From the NCBI GenBank assembly GCA_007129405.1, contig SKVN01000077.1, positions 1 to 41,184 of the forward strand: a stretch of DNA of 41,184 nucleotides, given 5' to 3'. Position numbers and translations under genes: made by a program. Below are positions 40,478-41,184 of the stretch, one piece after another. Each line of letters opens with the position of its first letter. The first letter of the stretch is position 1. Below the pieces are notes generated by a model. That model made no database searches. It was given only the letters and a program-made list of their open reading frames with translations, and was not told where the DNA came from. This DNA comes from Kiritimatiellia bacterium (lineage in GTDB: Bacteria; Verrucomicrobiota; Kiritimatiellia; UBA8416).

Positions 40478-41184
40478 TCAGTAACGGTAATTTTCCGGCT
40501 TAAAGGGACCATCACGATGAATCCCCAGATATTTCGCCTGACGAACGCTCAAGTGATCGAGTGATACACCTAATTTACCAAGATGCAAACGTGCAACTTT
40601 TTCATCAAGCGTCTTGGGCAAGACATATACCTTGTTCTCAAGCTTACCCTGTTGCTCAATCAAAGCAATCTGCGCCATGGTCTGACAGGTAAAACTGTTC
40701 GACATCACAAAACTCGGGTGTCCTGTAGCACACCCCAGGTTAACCAACCGGCCACGCGCTAGAATGATCAAACGTTTGCCTTTCGGCATCTCAACCAAGT
40801 CAACCTGCGGCTTGATGGACGTCCATTTGTACGCCTCGAGTTTCTCCACCTGGATTTCACTATCGAAATGTCCGATATTACACACAATCGCCATATCTTT
40901 CATGCGACGCATATGCTGGATCGTGATCACATCGCAGCAACCGGTGGTCGTTACGAATACATCGCCCTCTGTGCAAGCCTGATCCATCGTCATGACCTCA
41001 TAGCCTTCCATCGCAGCCTGCAAGGCACAGATAGGATCAATCTCGGTAACAATGACCCTCGCACCTTGCCCTCGCAAGGACTGGCAGCAACCTTTGCCAA
41101 CATCACCATAGCCTGCAACAACAGCAACCTTGCCGGAGATCATCACATCCGTAGCACGGAAAATACTGTCGATTAAGGAATGCC
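40478..41184 (-). CDS. ahcY: Adenosylhomocysteinase, N-terminal part beyond window end
   Basis: [43 protein letters not shown]-terminal KPENYRY; frame open to window end ([19 protein letters not shown]). Confidence 0.97.
   Translation of the reverse strand, partial: HSLIDSIFRATDVMISGKVAVVAGYGDVGKGCCQSLRGQGARVIVTEIDPICALQAAMEGYEVMTMDQACTEGDVFVTTTGCCDVITIQHMRRMKDMAIVCNIGHFDSEIQVEKLEAYKWTSIKPQVDLVEMPKGKRLIILARGRLVNLGCATGHPSFVMSNSFTCQTMAQIALIEQQGKLENKVYVLPKTLDEKVARLHLGKLGVSLDHLSVRQAKYLGIHRDGPFKPENYRY

Overview
The window is about 41 kb of dense bacterial chromosome. There are about 35 protein genes, one tRNA-Cys, and no rRNA, CRISPR array or recognisable mobile element. Gene content (c-di-AMP cyclase, ExbB/ExbD, LpxA/FabZ, GspD/E/F, large TPR membrane proteins) suggests a Gram-negative bacterium, possibly of the PVC superphylum (Kiritimatiellota/Lentisphaerota-like); the taxonomy is inference only. 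Plus-strand block 1 is ftsH-folP-cdaA-cdaR-ftsK-HTH/RodZ-like. A long minus-strand block runs CPA2-type antiporter, EIIA-PII-like fusion, exported hypothetical, argH, exbB, exbD, exported TPR protein, VWA protein, LysM-L,D-transpeptidase. Other content: RsuA/RluB pseudouridine synthase, DUF2723-like/TPR membrane protein, gdhA, DEAD-box helicase, prfA, rpmE, tRNA-Cys, an unlisted 30-aa basic ORF, B12/radical-SAM protein, a DeoR-SDR-SorE-like sugar-phosphate operon, fabZ-lpxA-gspD-gspE-gspF, an OmpA-family protein with Ca-binding-type repeats, and ahcY. The best candidate for an undescribed system is the overlapping exbB-exbD-TPR-VWA(-L,D-transpeptidase) cassette. Its VWA protein has a TonB/TolA-like N-terminus (one TM helix with an SxxxH motif, then a Pro-rich linker) but a VIT-type VWA domain where a TonB C-terminal domain would be. 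Everything was read by eye with no database search.
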